Positions 48,415-57,384 of a stretch of 64,000 nt of DNA are shown here, piece after piece; position 1 is the first letter of the stretch, and each line of letters starts with the position of its first letter. Position numbers and translations under genes: made by a program. The DNA lies in assembly GCF_003952525.1 (NCBI RefSeq), contig NZ_CP034451.1, positions 5,556,501 through 5,620,500 of the forward strand. Direction: 5' to 3'. This DNA comes from Mesorhizobium sp. M3A.F.Ca.ET.080.04.2.1. GTDB taxonomy: Bacteria > Pseudomonadota > Alphaproteobacteria > Rhizobiales > Rhizobiaceae. The notes beneath the pieces were generated by a model, which saw only the letters and a list, made by a program, of their open reading frames with translations, searched no databases and had not been told where the DNA came from.

Positions 48415-49043
48415 AGGCCCGGCCTCGCCAACGAATTCAGCGCCGCCGCCGTCATGGCGCTGCCACCAAGCCTGCCGCGCACGATGGCGTAAGGCACGCC
48501 ATAGGAGTTCTCAGCCAGCGCATCCTTGGATTCGGCAGCGCCGACGAAGCCGACCGGCATGCCGATGATCGCGGCCGGCTTCGGCGCGCCGTCGCGAAGT
48601 TTTTCGAGTAGATAGAACAGCGCGGTCGGCGCGTTGCCGATGGCGACCACCGAGCCGGCCATGCGATCGCCCCAGAGGTCGATTGCAGCGGCCGATCGGG
48701 TATTGCTGATTTCCTTGGCGATTTCGCTGGTGCGTGGGTCGCGCAGCGTGCAGATCACCTCATTGCCGGCCGGCAGCCGGGCACGGGTGACGCCATGTGC
48801 GACCATCTCGGCGTCGCAGAAGATCGGCGCGCCGGCCGCTAGCGCGGCCCGGGCAGAAGCGACGAAATCGCTGGAAAAGACGAAATGGCTGGCGGCCTCG
48901 ACCTGGCCGCAGGCATGGATCATGCGGATCGCGACATCGGCTTCGGCCTCGGAGAAGCGCGACAGGTCGGCCTCGGCGCGGATAATGGCGAAAGAGCGCT
49001 CATAGATCGCCATCCCGTCATGGATATAGTCGTAAGCGGCCAT
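48411..49043 (-). CDS. cobH: precorrin-8X methylmutase
   Basis: Moves the C11 methyl to C12, converting precorrin-8X into hydrogenobyrinic acid. 210 aa. YDYIHDGMAIYERSFAIIRAEADLSRFSEAEADVAIRMIHACGQVEAASHF and IFCDAEMVAHGVTR contain the substrate-binding and catalytic His region; GMPVGFVGAAESKDAL is conserved near the end. Three bases separate it from cobG. Confidence 0.95.
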   Translation of the reverse strand: MAAYDYIHDGMAIYERSFAIIRAEADLSRFSEAEADVAIRMIHACGQVEAASHFVFSSDFVASARAALAAGAPIFCDAEMVAHGVTRARLPAGNEVICTLRDPRTSEIAKEISNTRSAAAIDLWGDRMAGSVVAIGNAPTALFYLLEKLRDGAPKPAAIIGMPVGFVGAAESKDALAENSYGVPYAIVRGRLGGSAMTAAALNSLARPGL

Positions 49044-49046
49044 TCT

Positions 49047-50540
49047 TCAGTTCCGTCGATAGAGTTCGGCGACCCCGGCCGCGCCAAGCCTTCTCAGGCA
49101 GGCAGCGGTGGTCTCGCCTTGATGTCGTTCGCCACGGGTTGCCGCCGCAATGCCGGCGATCCCGCGCGCGGCGTCATAGCCCGGCCTGTATCCGGCAGGA
49201 AGGGCCTTTGCCGTCCCGTCCACGACAAGTCCGGCTCCGTTTTCGTCGCCGACCAGGGCCAGCACTGCCGGGCCGGGATGGGCGCAGCCCTTGGCGCAGC
49301 CGGAAATGTGAAGGGTGAGCGAGGCATCGAAGAGGTCGGGGCTCTCCGTTGCGATCGTTTCAGCGATGGCGCGGGTGGCGATGCGGCCGGAAGTGCAGGC
49401 GGGCGCTCCGGGGCAGGCGGCGATGCGGGTGCGCGGATCGGCGGCCTTGGTGACGAAGCCGAGGGCGGCGGCTGAGGCTTGCAGGGCAGGGCAGGCGGAT
49501 GCGGTGAGGCCGAGGAAAAGCAGAGCGCGGCCTGGGGCAAAGCGGATTTCGGTGGTGCCGAGATCCGAAGCCTGAACGGCGAGATCCATGAGATTTTGCG
49601 CCGGCATGCTGCCGAAGGGCAGGCCGAAGCCGAGGGCGTGGCTATCCGCAAGATCGAAGGTGCCAATGGGGCGTCTTATAGGCTGGCGCTCCTTCACACC
49701 CCCCTCTGTCCTCCCGGACATCTCCCCCGCAAGGGGGGAGATTGGCAGCTCTGCCGCCGGCACTCCTCTTTTGTCCGAAGTTGACGCAGCGTTTGCGATT
49801 AGCGAAACCGGCGGCGACAGCTCAATCTCCCCCCATGTGGGGGAGATGTCCGGCAGGACAGAGGGGGGCGCGAAGGAATGCCAGCCTGCGAGGGAGGCCA
49901 ACTGCCGCTCCGTCAAATCCCGCGTATGCGCCTCGCGGCCTCTTTCAGCGACCATCCGAAGTGCCGCAACGGTGATATCGCGTGCACCGTCCGTATCGAC
50001 CATCGTGAGCGGCCTTGCGCTGCGCGCGTCGCCGGCAACCGACATGCTCCATTGGGTGCCGCTTGCAGTCCGCACCGCAGTCAGCCTTACGTCGGCAGTC
50101 ACCGCATCCATGGCCAACTGCCCACCGCCGTCGACAACCACCGACACCTTCGGCCCCAGCCGTGCCGTCAGCCCGGCCTCTTGGATGGCAATCCTGATCC
50201 GATCCGCCAGCGGACGCGGGTCCGCGATCTCCTGCGGGTCGATGCCGGCCAACGGCCCGATCTCCACCGGCACGCCGCTCCGCACCTCGATCCCCAGCGC
50301 ATCCACTTCGGCCGCCAGCAGCTGCGCGCTGTCCGCCGTCAGACCGCGGATCTGCAGGCTGCCGCGCGCGGTCACCTCCATGATGCCGTTGCCATGGCGC
50401 AGGGCGGATTCGCAGAGTCCGATCAGTGCCTTGAGGGCAAGTCCTCCAGCGACCGGATTGAGCCGCACCAGCAATCCGTCGCCGGTTCGCATGGGCGCGC
50501 TCAAGGCAGGGCAGGCGCCGCGGCGCGAGAAGGCGTTCAT
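49047..50540 (-). CDS. cobG: precorrin-3B synthase with a translated palindromic insert
   Basis: Oxygen-dependent hydroxylation of precorrin-3A at C20 with lactone formation. 497 aa, longer than the family's usual 400-460. Two sulfite-reductase-like ferredoxin domains, with the cluster cysteines in CPGAPACTSG and SGCAKGCAHPG. Residues about 225-281 (APPSVLPDISPTWGEIEL to ELPISPLAGEMSGRTEGGV) are encoded by a 170-bp palindromic element and are not part of the CobG fold; they fall between the two halves and keep the frame. Cysteine ligands are all present, so the enzyme may still work. Confidence 0.92.
   Translation of the reverse strand: MNAFSRRGACPALSAPMRTGDGLLVRLNPVAGGLALKALIGLCESALRHGNGIMEVTARGSLQIRGLTADSAQLLAAEVDALGIEVRSGVPVEIGPLAGIDPQEIADPRPLADRIRIAIQEAGLTARLGPKVSVVVDGGGQLAMDAVTADVRLTAVRTASGTQWSMSVAGDARSARPLTMVDTDGARDITVAALRMVAERGREAHTRDLTERQLASLAGWHSFAPPSVLPDISPTWGEIELSPPVSLIANAASTSDKRGVPAAELPISPLAGEMSGRTEGGVKERQPIRRPIGTFDLADSHALGFGLPFGSMPAQNLMDLAVQASDLGTTEIRFAPGRALLFLGLTASACPALQASAAALGFVTKAADPRTRIAACPGAPACTSGRIATRAIAETIATESPDLFDASLTLHISGCAKGCAHPGPAVLALVGDENGAGLVVDGTAKALPAGYRPGYDAARGIAGIAAATRGERHQGETTAACLRRLGAAGVAELYRRN
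49699..49868. repeat. in-frame palindromic element in cobG
   Basis: Outer inverted arms of 30 bp (49699-49728 and 49839-49868, one mismatch; sequence CCCCCCTCTGTCCT then CCGGACATCTCCCCC on the left) and inner arms GGGGGGAGATTG/CAATCTCCCCCC, so each half is itself a hairpin. Similarity between flanks extends the arms further to 49681 and 49886. Related to the element at 52488-52642. Translated in the same frame in both genes. Confidence 0.9.
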
Positions 50541-53500
50541 GCCGCCACCCCGCTTGCCTGGGCCTCTGCGATCAAGGCGGCGAGATCGTCGTCGATGGAG
50601 TTGCGGAGCGGATGCCAGAGGCCGCGCCGCCGCGCGGCCAGGAACCGCTCCGCGATGACTTTCGCGGCGGCCGGGTTCTCGCGCAGGAGGAAGGCGCGAA
50701 CCTCCGGGTCACCCACATAAGCGTCATGCACCGCTTCGATCAACGCAGCGGAAATGGCATGTGTGGTCTCGGCAAAGCCGACGAGACGATCGACGGTCTC
50801 AGCGAATTCCGAGGCTCCGCGCGGGCCGTGACGCATCTGGCCGGCAATGAAGCGCGGATTGACGGCACGCGCCCGCACCACGCGGGATACCGCTTCGCCA
50901 ACCGAACGCGGTTTCGGCTTCTTCGGATCGGTGGTGTCGAGCACGATGACGTCGGCATTGCGGCCGAGCGCGGCCAGTGCTGCAGAAAACCCGCCGATGA
51001 ACGCGACATCGGCCGAGCCTTCGAGGATATCGCGGCCCGGGTCGTCGCCGGTGTGGACGAGAAGGTCGGCTTCGGCAATGCGGCCCTCGAAGGCGCCGGG
51101 CGCGGAAATCGCTTCCCCGTCAGCGCCGCCATAGGCGTGCGATGTGGCCTCAAGATAGGCGCGGCCGATCTCCTCGCGCGCACCCCATTCGCCGCGCGAC
51201 AGCAGATCCTCGATACCGGCGCCATAGGTGCCGGGCGAGGTGCCGAAAATGCGCGGGCTGACTTTCCCCTCGGCGCGCGCCGCGGCGGCGAGGGGATTTT
51301 CGGAATCGTCTTCATCGCGGCCGGCAACCGCATGGGCGGCGGCGTCGATCAGCGCGATCTGGGTCGGGAACATGTCGCGGAAGAGGCCCGAAATGCGCCA
51401 GGTGACGTCGATGCGCGGGCGGCCAAGTGCCGCCGGCGGCAGCACTTCGATGCCGGTGACGCGGCCGGTGGCGGCATCCCATTGCGGCCGGCAGCCCATC
51501 AAAGCCAGGCCTTGGGCGATCTCCTCGCCGCCGGTGCGCAGCGAGGCCGAGCCCCAGAGGTCGATGACCAGCGCGCGCGGCCAGTCGCCATGGCTCTGCA
51601 TGTAGCTGCGCACGACTTCCTCCGCCGCCGCCTGTCCGAGGTCATAGGCGGTCGGCGTCGGCATGGTGCGCGGGTCGGCGGTGAAGAGGTTGCGGCCGGT
51701 GGGCAGCACGTCGGAGCGGCCGCGCGCCGGCGCGCCGGCCGGCCCTGCCTTGATGTGGCGGCCGTCGAGCGCGGCGAGCAGGGCTGCCTTTTCGGCCTCC
51801 GCGCTTTGCCTCCGCAGGGTATCGGGTTCATCCTCCGGCGCGCGGCCATAGATGTGCAGCCCGTCCTTGATGGCGAAATCCTTGAGGTCGCAGAGCCAGG
51901 CGTCGATGCGGCGCAGCGCTTCGTCCGGCGCATCGGTGCCGCCAACGCCCGCTTCGGCGGCCAGACCGGATTTTTGCGCGGTCTCGACGATAAGCCTGGC
52001 CAGCCGATCGCGGCGGCGGCGGTCGAGTCCGTCGGCCTGGGCGTATTCGTCGACCAGCCGCTCGAGCCGCTGCTGCGCCTCGTCGAGACCGGCGCCGGTC
52101 AGCGGCGGTGGCAGATGGCCGAGCGTGATGGCCGAAATCCGGCGCTTGGCCTGCGCCGCCTCGCCGGGATTGGAGACGATGAAGGGATAGATGACCGGCA
52201 GCGACCCGGTGACGATCTCGGGGAAGCAGGTGCCGGAGAGGGCGACCGTCTTGCCCGGCAGCCATTCGAGCGTGCCATGCGCGCCGACATGGATGATGGC
52301 GTGCACGCCGAGCGATTTTTGCAGCCAAAGGCCGAAAGCGATCAGGTCATGACGCGGGGGGAGAGTTGGGTCGTGGTAGTCGGCGCGGCGGTCGGCCGAG
52401 CGGCCGCGGTCGGGGGCGAGCGCCACCGTGATGTTGCCGAAGATCGCGGCGCGGAAGGGGAAGTGTGTCGAGGTCGGCGCTTGAACACCCCCCTCTGTCC
52501 TGCCGGACATCTCCCCCTCAAGGGGGGAGATTGGCAGTTCTGTCGTCTGCGCGATCCCAGCAGCGCTGATGATTGGCGAAAGCTGTGATGACAGCTCAAT
52601 CTCCCCCCTTGAGGGTGAGATGTCCGGCAGGACAGAGGGGGGCGCATTGACGTGAGCTTCGTGCTTAGCTCCTCCCCAAGCTGCCTCAACCGCATCGCGC
52701 GAAGCTTCGGGAAGCTCTGCCGACAGAGCGAGGTAATCCTCCAAGGCAAGACCCTGCCCACCAACCCTCAGCGCATCCACCAACCCACGCGGCGATTGCG
52801 GAATCCTGTCAACCGTATAGCCCTGTTCCTTCAGGTCATGCAGCATGGCGAGCACGCTCGACGGAACATCCAAGCCGACGGCGTACCCCGTGCGTCCTGG
52901 CGCGCTTGGATAATCCGGAATCAGGATGGCCAGTTTGCGCCTCGCCCGCGCGGTCCGCTGCAGTCGGACAAAGGCGCCGATGCGAGCCGCGACCTGCGCC
53001 ACGCGATCCGTTTCCGGCCGGTTGGCGAAAGCTCGAAAGGCGAGCGCCGGGTCGGCTTCGATCTCGCCCTTGAACGAGATCGCGCCGGCCAGGATGCGGC
53101 CGTCCAACTCGGGCAGCACGACATGCATGGCGAGATCGGCGGGCGCCAGGCCGCGCTGGTTTTGCTCCCACACCTCGCGCTTGGTCGTGGCGACGATGAC
53201 CTGGAACACCGGCACGGCGGCGCGGTCGAACAGGGTTTCGGCACCGGGCTCGGCGCCGGAGGCGAAGGCGGTGGCAGTGACCATGGCTGCGGGGTTCAGC
53301 GAGGCGAGGGCGGTTTCGACGAAGCCCAAAGACGTCGGATCCTTGAGGCTGGATACAAAGATCGGTACGGGCGTCATGCCCTGCGCCCGCAAAGCTTCGG
53401 CCAACGCGTCGATCGGCGCGACGTCGGCCGCAAGCAGCATCGAGCGGTAGAAGAGGATGGGGATGATCGGGGCAGCATTTCCCTCCCTCTCAAGGGGGAG

Positions 53501-54064
53501 GGGGACCACGCCGCGTTCCGGCTCGTAAAATCCAGCCTTCGGCACGCTGACCGGCTCAGCAACCGCCGCATCCGATCCGGCAAGCCGCGCCAATCTCTGA
53601 ACCAGCGTCGCCATATTGGCCGGGCCGCCTTCGCGGAAATAGCCGAGCAGGGCGTCGAGTTCGGCACGCGGCAAGGTCGAGCCTTCGATCAGCCGCAGGT
53701 CCTCGTCATGGCTTTCGCCGGGCAGCAGCGCCAGTTTTATGCCGCGGTCGCGCGCCACCGCCGCAAGCTGGTCACAGCCGTAACGCCACCAGTCATAGCC
53801 GCCGAGGATGCGGACGAGAACGACCTTGGCATGACGCGCGACGCTGTCGATCCACAAATCGACTGACATTGGATGGCGGAGGTCGCGCAAAGCCGCGAGC
53901 CGCATCGACGGAAGGTGTTCCGCATTCCCCTTCCAGGCGGCAGCCAGACCGGCGAGGTCGCTGTCGGTGAAGGACAGCGCCACGACATCCGCAGGCGTCT
54001 GCCTGAGGTCGATCGGCTCGGCGAGGTCGTCGAGCGAAGCGGATGTCGTGATGAGGATATGCAT
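50537..54064 (-). CDS. cobN: cobaltochelatase large subunit CobN with a translated insert
   Basis: Large subunit of the aerobic ATP-dependent cobalt chelatase that inserts Co(II) into hydrogenobyrinic acid a,c-diamide. 1175 aa. The BchH/CobN fold is clear: IIHVGAHGTLEWLPGKTVALS, PFIVSNPGEAAQAKRR, RIDVTWRISGLFRDMFPTQIALID and TGDDPGRDILEGSADVAFIGGFSAAL. Residues about 475-526 derive from the palindromic element at 52488-52642, and a short stretch near residue 190 (VVPLPLEREGNAAP) from a smaller palindrome. The partner subunits are not in this window. Confidence 0.94.
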   Translation of the reverse strand: MHILITTSASLDDLAEPIDLRQTPADVVALSFTDSDLAGLAAAWKGNAEHLPSMRLAALRDLRHPMSVDLWIDSVARHAKVVLVRILGGYDWWRYGCDQLAAVARDRGIKLALLPGESHDEDLRLIEGSTLPRAELDALLGYFREGGPANMATLVQRLARLAGSDAAVAEPVSVPKAGFYEPERGVVPLPLEREGNAAPIIPILFYRSMLLAADVAPIDALAEALRAQGMTPVPIFVSSLKDPTSLGFVETALASLNPAAMVTATAFASGAEPGAETLFDRAAVPVFQVIVATTKREVWEQNQRGLAPADLAMHVVLPELDGRILAGAISFKGEIEADPALAFRAFANRPETDRVAQVAARIGAFVRLQRTARARRKLAILIPDYPSAPGRTGYAVGLDVPSSVLAMLHDLKEQGYTVDRIPQSPRGLVDALRVGGQGLALEDYLALSAELPEASRDAVEAAWGGAKHEAHVNAPPSVLPDISPSRGEIELSSQLSPIISAAGIAQTTELPISPLEGEMSGRTEGGVQAPTSTHFPFRAAIFGNITVALAPDRGRSADRRADYHDPTLPPRHDLIAFGLWLQKSLGVHAIIHVGAHGTLEWLPGKTVALSGTCFPEIVTGSLPVIYPFIVSNPGEAAQAKRRISAITLGHLPPPLTGAGLDEAQQRLERLVDEYAQADGLDRRRRDRLARLIVETAQKSGLAAEAGVGGTDAPDEALRRIDAWLCDLKDFAIKDGLHIYGRAPEDEPDTLRRQSAEAEKAALLAALDGRHIKAGPAGAPARGRSDVLPTGRNLFTADPRTMPTPTAYDLGQAAAEEVVRSYMQSHGDWPRALVIDLWGSASLRTGGEEIAQGLALMGCRPQWDAATGRVTGIEVLPPAALGRPRIDVTWRISGLFRDMFPTQIALIDAAAHAVAGRDEDDSENPLAAAARAEGKVSPRIFGTSPGTYGAGIEDLLSRGEWGAREEIGRAYLEATSHAYGGADGEAISAPGAFEGRIAEADLLVHTGDDPGRDILEGSADVAFIGGFSAALAALGRNADVIVLDTTDPKKPKPRSVGEAVSRVVRARAVNPRFIAGQMRHGPRGASEFAETVDRLVGFAETTHAISAALIEAVHDAYVGDPEVRAFLLRENPAAAKVIAERFLAARRRGLWHPLRNSIDDDLAALIAEAQASGVAA
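52488..52642. repeat. in-frame palindromic element in cobN
   Basis: Outer arms at 52488-52517 and 52613-52642 (30 bp, few mismatches), inner arms GGGGGGAGATTG and CAATCTCCCCCC as in the cobG copy. 155 bp against 170 bp in cobG; the 15-base difference is a multiple of three. Minus-strand translation gives APPSVLPDISPSRGEIELS to ELPISPLEGEMSGRTEGGV, almost the same peptide as in CobG. Confidence 0.9.
53481..53504. repeat. small palindrome in cobN
   Basis: CCCTCCCTCTC followed by AAGGGGGAGGGGG inside the cobN coding region, encoding VPLPLEREG on the minus strand. This looks like a hairpin fragment of a second, shorter dispersed repeat. Confidence 0.5.
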
Positions 54065-54094
54065 TGCTTGTCGTGTCGGGCTTTCGTATCGGCC

Positions 54095-55144
54095 TCAGCC
54101 GGCGAGGATACGCTCGATCGCCGGGCGGTTCAGCCCCTTGAGGCCGATGACGACCAGCCGCGAACGGCGGTCGTCTTCCGCCGTCCAGGCGCGGTCGTAA
54201 TAATGGTTGACGCGCGGGCCAACGGCCTGCAGCAGCAGCCGCATCGGCTTGCCGCCGACCTCGACGAAACCTTTGACGCGCAGCACGTTTTCCTGCTCGG
54301 CGGCAACGGCGACGCGCTTTGCAAGCTCATCCGGATTGGCGATCGACGGGATATCGATGACGAAGGAATCGAAATCGTCGTGCTCGTGATCGAGCTCGTC
54401 ATCGTGATGCGTCTTGCGGTTCTCGATGTCGTCTTCGACGGCGAGGCCAAGGCCGAGCAGCACCGACGGGTCGACCTTGCCCTGTGCGGTCGGAACGACC
54501 TTGACCGCGCGCGCCACGTGCTCGCCGATGACCGCGTTGGCGCGCTCCGAGCCGGCCGCGTCCATCAAATCGCTCTTCGACAGGATGATCAGGTCGGCGC
54601 AGGCGATCTGGTCCTCGAACACCTCCTCGACCGGATCATCATGGTCGAGCGAATCGTCGGCGGCACGTTGCGCCTGCAGGGCATCCATGTCGGAAGCGAC
54701 GCGGCCGTCGGCCAGCGCCGGACCGTCGACCACGGCTACGACGCCGTCGACGGTGACGCGGCTCTTCACGCTCGGCCACTGAAAAGCCTGGACCAGCGGC
54801 TTCGGCAAGGCCAGGCCGGAGGTCTCAATCAGGATGTGGTCGACCTTCGGCGTGCGCGACAGGATCTGGTCGAGCGCCGGCACGAAGTCGTCGGCGACGG
54901 TGCAGCAAATGCAGCCATTGGCCAGTTCGACGATGTTTTCCTCCGGGCAGGTATCGACGCCGCAGCCTTTCAGGATCTCGCCGTCGATGCCGACATCGCC
55001 GAACTCGTTGACGATGATCGCCAGCCGCTTGCCCTTGGCATTTTCAAGCAGGTTGCGGATCAGCGTCGTCTTGCCGGCGCCGAGAAAGCCGGTGACGACG
55101 GTGCAGGGAACACGGGAAAGATTGGGCGAATTAGGGGCGTCCAT
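54095..55144 (-). CDS. cobW: CobW GTPase metallochaperone
   Basis: G3E-family GTPase, thought to deliver cobalt to the chelatase. 349 aa. Walker A TGFLGAGKTTLI, GxCxCC metal motif in NGCICCTVADDF, switch region EIETSGLA-like (ILIETSGLALP), and SKSDLMDAAG as the base-binding NKxD variant. A His/Asp-rich linker (HHDDELDHEHDDFDS) may bind metal. Lies between cobN (30 bp away) and the DUF1636 gene, under the riboswitch. Confidence 0.94.
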   Translation of the reverse strand: MDAPNSPNLSRVPCTVVTGFLGAGKTTLIRNLLENAKGKRLAIIVNEFGDVGIDGEILKGCGVDTCPEENIVELANGCICCTVADDFVPALDQILSRTPKVDHILIETSGLALPKPLVQAFQWPSVKSRVTVDGVVAVVDGPALADGRVASDMDALQAQRAADDSLDHDDPVEEVFEDQIACADLIILSKSDLMDAAGSERANAVIGEHVARAVKVVPTAQGKVDPSVLLGLGLAVEDDIENRKTHHDDELDHEHDDFDSFVIDIPSIANPDELAKRVAVAAEQENVLRVKGFVEVGGKPMRLLLQAVGPRVNHYYDRAWTAEDDRRSRLVVIGLKGLNRPAIERILAG

Positions 55145-55147
55145 AGG

Positions 55148-55576
55148 TCAGTCCTTCAGGAGGTCGAGGGGAGGGAGGCGGGCAACCAGACCGCGCTTGA
55201 GGGAATCGGGCCTGCCGCGCCACGGGATGAGGCCATCGGTCGAGGTGGCGAAAAGTTTTGCTCCGGTGACGAGATCGGTGCCGCTGGTCGTGTCGAGGTC
55301 GCCGAAGACGTAGCTCCAGCAACCGTCGCGCAAAAGTGCTGCGCTCAGACGGCGCTTGCAGTTGCCGAGGCATTCGACCGTTCGAATGCGGACTCTTTCG
55401 CCCGATGCGGCACGGCGCGCGTCTTCGGCCAACTGGGCGCCGGCGCGCGGATGCGCATCCGATCCGGTCTCGTCGCGGCAGGACGAGCAGACGATGACGG
55501 TGACGCCTGCCAAGGCGTCGTCAGGTTCGGACGCAAAGTCCGCGATATTGGCCGGAAAACTGCCGTTGCGATCCAA
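55148..55576 (-). CDS. DUF1636 metal-binding protein
   Basis: 142 aa, first gene after the cobalamin riboswitch. VTVIVCSSCRDE and VECLGNCKRRLSAAL provide two Cys pairs like those of a thioredoxin-like ferredoxin, which is the DUF1636 pattern. Members occur beside cobW and cobN, so a role in cobalt handling or electron supply is likely but not shown. Start is TTG at 55576, with AAGGAG upstream; no ATG fits. Confidence 0.85.
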   Translation of the reverse strand: MDRNGSFPANIADFASEPDDALAGVTVIVCSSCRDETGSDAHPRAGAQLAEDARRAASGERVRIRTVECLGNCKRRLSAALLRDGCWSYVFGDLDTTSGTDLVTGAKLFATSTDGLIPWRGRPDSLKRGLVARLPPLDLLKD

Positions 55577-55629
55577 AACCAGGCTCCTTGCCCGGAAAAC
55601 CCGCCGGGCGTTCGGATACGTAAAGTCTC

Positions 55630-55820
55630 AGACGGCAGGTCTCCTGGCTCGCGTGTCATCGCCTCGATGCCGCCTTCCCGGGAATGCCCAGTGGTGTTCG
55701 GCCGAGGCTCGTCGCTTACAGTTGCGGGGACAGCCGCGGATTTGGGATTTTGTAAGCCCGCACCGCATTCCCTCTTGGCTCCTCCCTTTGCCGGGAGAAG
55801 ACCGTCTGCGGCGGATTTAG
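55630..55820 (-). promoter_or_regulatory. cobalamin riboswitch
   Basis: On the minus strand the conserved core GCGGCTGTCCCCGCAACTGT and AAGC, the CCACTG box, and GGGAAGGCG, then the B12 box AGCCAGGAGACCTGCC (rc of 55634-55649), appear in the right order. This is an adenosylcobalamin-sensing element in front of the DUF1636-cobW-cobN-cobG unit, expected to turn it off when cobalamin is plentiful. Ends are approximate. Confidence 0.93.
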
Positions 55821-55850
55821 GCTTAGAGGTACCGGCCTGTCAACGCGCGG

Positions 55851-57050
55851 CTACGACACCGCGATGTCGGCCAGCGCCGGGCCGAGGTCACCGGCCGGCG
55901 TTATTTCGATGCTGTCGAGGCCAAGCCAGCCCTGCATCTGCTTCAACTCGTCGAAGAGCTGGGCGGCCGTCTCGGGCGGTGCGCCGGGTTCGGCATAAGC
56001 AGCGTGGACGCGCAAGACGCCGGCCGGACGGTCGGCTCTCAGATCGACACGCGCCACGATGCGGTCGCCGAGCAGGAAGGGCAGCACGTAGTAGCCGTAC
56101 TGGCGCTTTTCGGCCGGCGTGTAGATCTCGATGCGGTAGCGAAAGCCGAACAGCTTTTCGGTGCGCGTGCGTTCGAAGACGACGGGGTCGAAGGGCGCAA
56201 GCAGGGCGCGCGCGTCGATGCGGCGCGGAAAGCGGGCGTCTTTGTGGAGATAGGCGGTCTTGTCCCATCCTTCCACTTTCATCGGCAGCAGTTCGCCCAT
56301 CTCGACCAGTTCCTCGATGCGGTCCTTCGTGTCGCCCGGCGCCAGGCGGAAATAATCGCGCAGATCGCCATAGGTGGCGATGCCATGGGCGCGGGCGGAA
56401 ATGCGCAGCAATTCGCGATGGGCGTCCTCAACCGAAGGCACAGGCAGGTCGAGGACAGCCTGCGGCAGAACACGCTCCGGCAGGTCGTAATAGCGTTCGA
56501 AGCCGCGCCGGTAGGCGGTGGTGATGCGGCCGGCCCAGAACAGCCATTCGAAGGCGTGCTTGGCCTCGCTCCATCCCCACCAGCCGCCATTGCCCTTGTG
56601 GCCCTCGATGTCGGAGGCGGCGATCGGTCCTCGGTCGGCGACCTGCCTGTAGATCTCGTCGATCATCTGCTTGCGCTCACGACCCCATTTGGCAAGGCCG
56701 AGATACATTTCCTCGCCGCGCTCGGCACGCTGCATGCGCCAGCGCATCAGCGGATAAGTCTCGACCGGCAGGAAGGACGCTTCATGCGCCCAATATTCGA
56801 AAACGGTGCGCCTGCGATTGAGCGCAGCGTTGTCGAGCAGCGAAAGCGGATAGGGACCGAGGCGCGAATAGAGCGGCATATAGTGGGCTCGGACAACGGC
56901 GCTGACGGAATCGATCTGGAGCAGGCCGGTCCGGGAAAGCACGCGGGCGAGGTGCCGGCGATCCGGCGTGCCGGCCGGTCGCGCATCGTTGAAGCCCTGG
57001 GCGCTGAGCGCGACGCGCCTGGCCGTGGCGAGCGAGACTTGTTCCTTCAT
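55851..57050 (-). CDS. YcaQ-family winged-helix protein (crosslink-repair glycosylase-like)
   Basis: 399 aa of the HTH_42/YcaQ family, DNA glycosylases that unhook interstrand crosslinks in Escherichia coli and Streptomyces. Recognisable parts: LARVLSRTGLLQIDSVSAVVRAHYMPLYSRLGPY, FEYWAHEASFLPVETYPLMRWRM, and a C-terminal LLAPFDPVVFERTRTEKLFGFRYRIEIYTPAEKRQYGYYVLPFLLGDRIVARVDLRADR. The Q-x-D motif LLQIDS of the catalytic area is present. Stands alone between cobalamin and nuo genes. Confidence 0.85.
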   Translation of the reverse strand: MKEQVSLATARRVALSAQGFNDARPAGTPDRRHLARVLSRTGLLQIDSVSAVVRAHYMPLYSRLGPYPLSLLDNAALNRRRTVFEYWAHEASFLPVETYPLMRWRMQRAERGEEMYLGLAKWGRERKQMIDEIYRQVADRGPIAASDIEGHKGNGGWWGWSEAKHAFEWLFWAGRITTAYRRGFERYYDLPERVLPQAVLDLPVPSVEDAHRELLRISARAHGIATYGDLRDYFRLAPGDTKDRIEELVEMGELLPMKVEGWDKTAYLHKDARFPRRIDARALLAPFDPVVFERTRTEKLFGFRYRIEIYTPAEKRQYGYYVLPFLLGDRIVARVDLRADRPAGVLRVHAAYAEPGAPPETAAQLFDELKQMQGWLGLDSIEITPAGDLGPALADIAVS

Positions 57051-57384
57051 CCAGGTGCCTTGCCCCTGATCCCTTCTACCCGGATTTCCGGCCGGTGATT
57101 CCTACCATGCTAGCAGCCAAATGGCGGCAGATGTGTCAGGAGAGAAAAGTGGAGTAAAAAACGAAGGAAATCAAACAGGAGCCGATCGGTTCAGTTTCTT
57201 CCGATATGGCGCCAAGGGCCGCGTTTTGAGCAAGGTTTGACTTGCTTCGCCGGATACGCTGCGCTAACCCTCGCCGCGTTGCAGCAAGGGCCCCCTAAAA
57301 CGGTTCAGCGGTTAATCTGTCACGCTTCCGCAATAGGGTGTGTTGCTGTAATCAAGTGAATTGCCCGCCAACGGAAATCCGCTC
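57051..57384. other. intergenic region before the nuo operon
   Basis: About 330 bp without genes. It must hold the divergent promoters of the YcaQ-like gene and nuoA. TTGACT at 57237 is a possible -35 element, but no -10 at good spacing follows. I see no clear operator, terminator or RNA. Confidence 0.4.

Noticed and set aside
50612..52588. 658-codon plus-strand frame antisense to cobN
   Set aside because: Antisense shadow; cobN motifs are intact on the minus strand.
57237..57269. Promoter for nuoA with TTGACT as -35
   Set aside because: No -10 element at acceptable spacing; kept only as part of the intergenic description.
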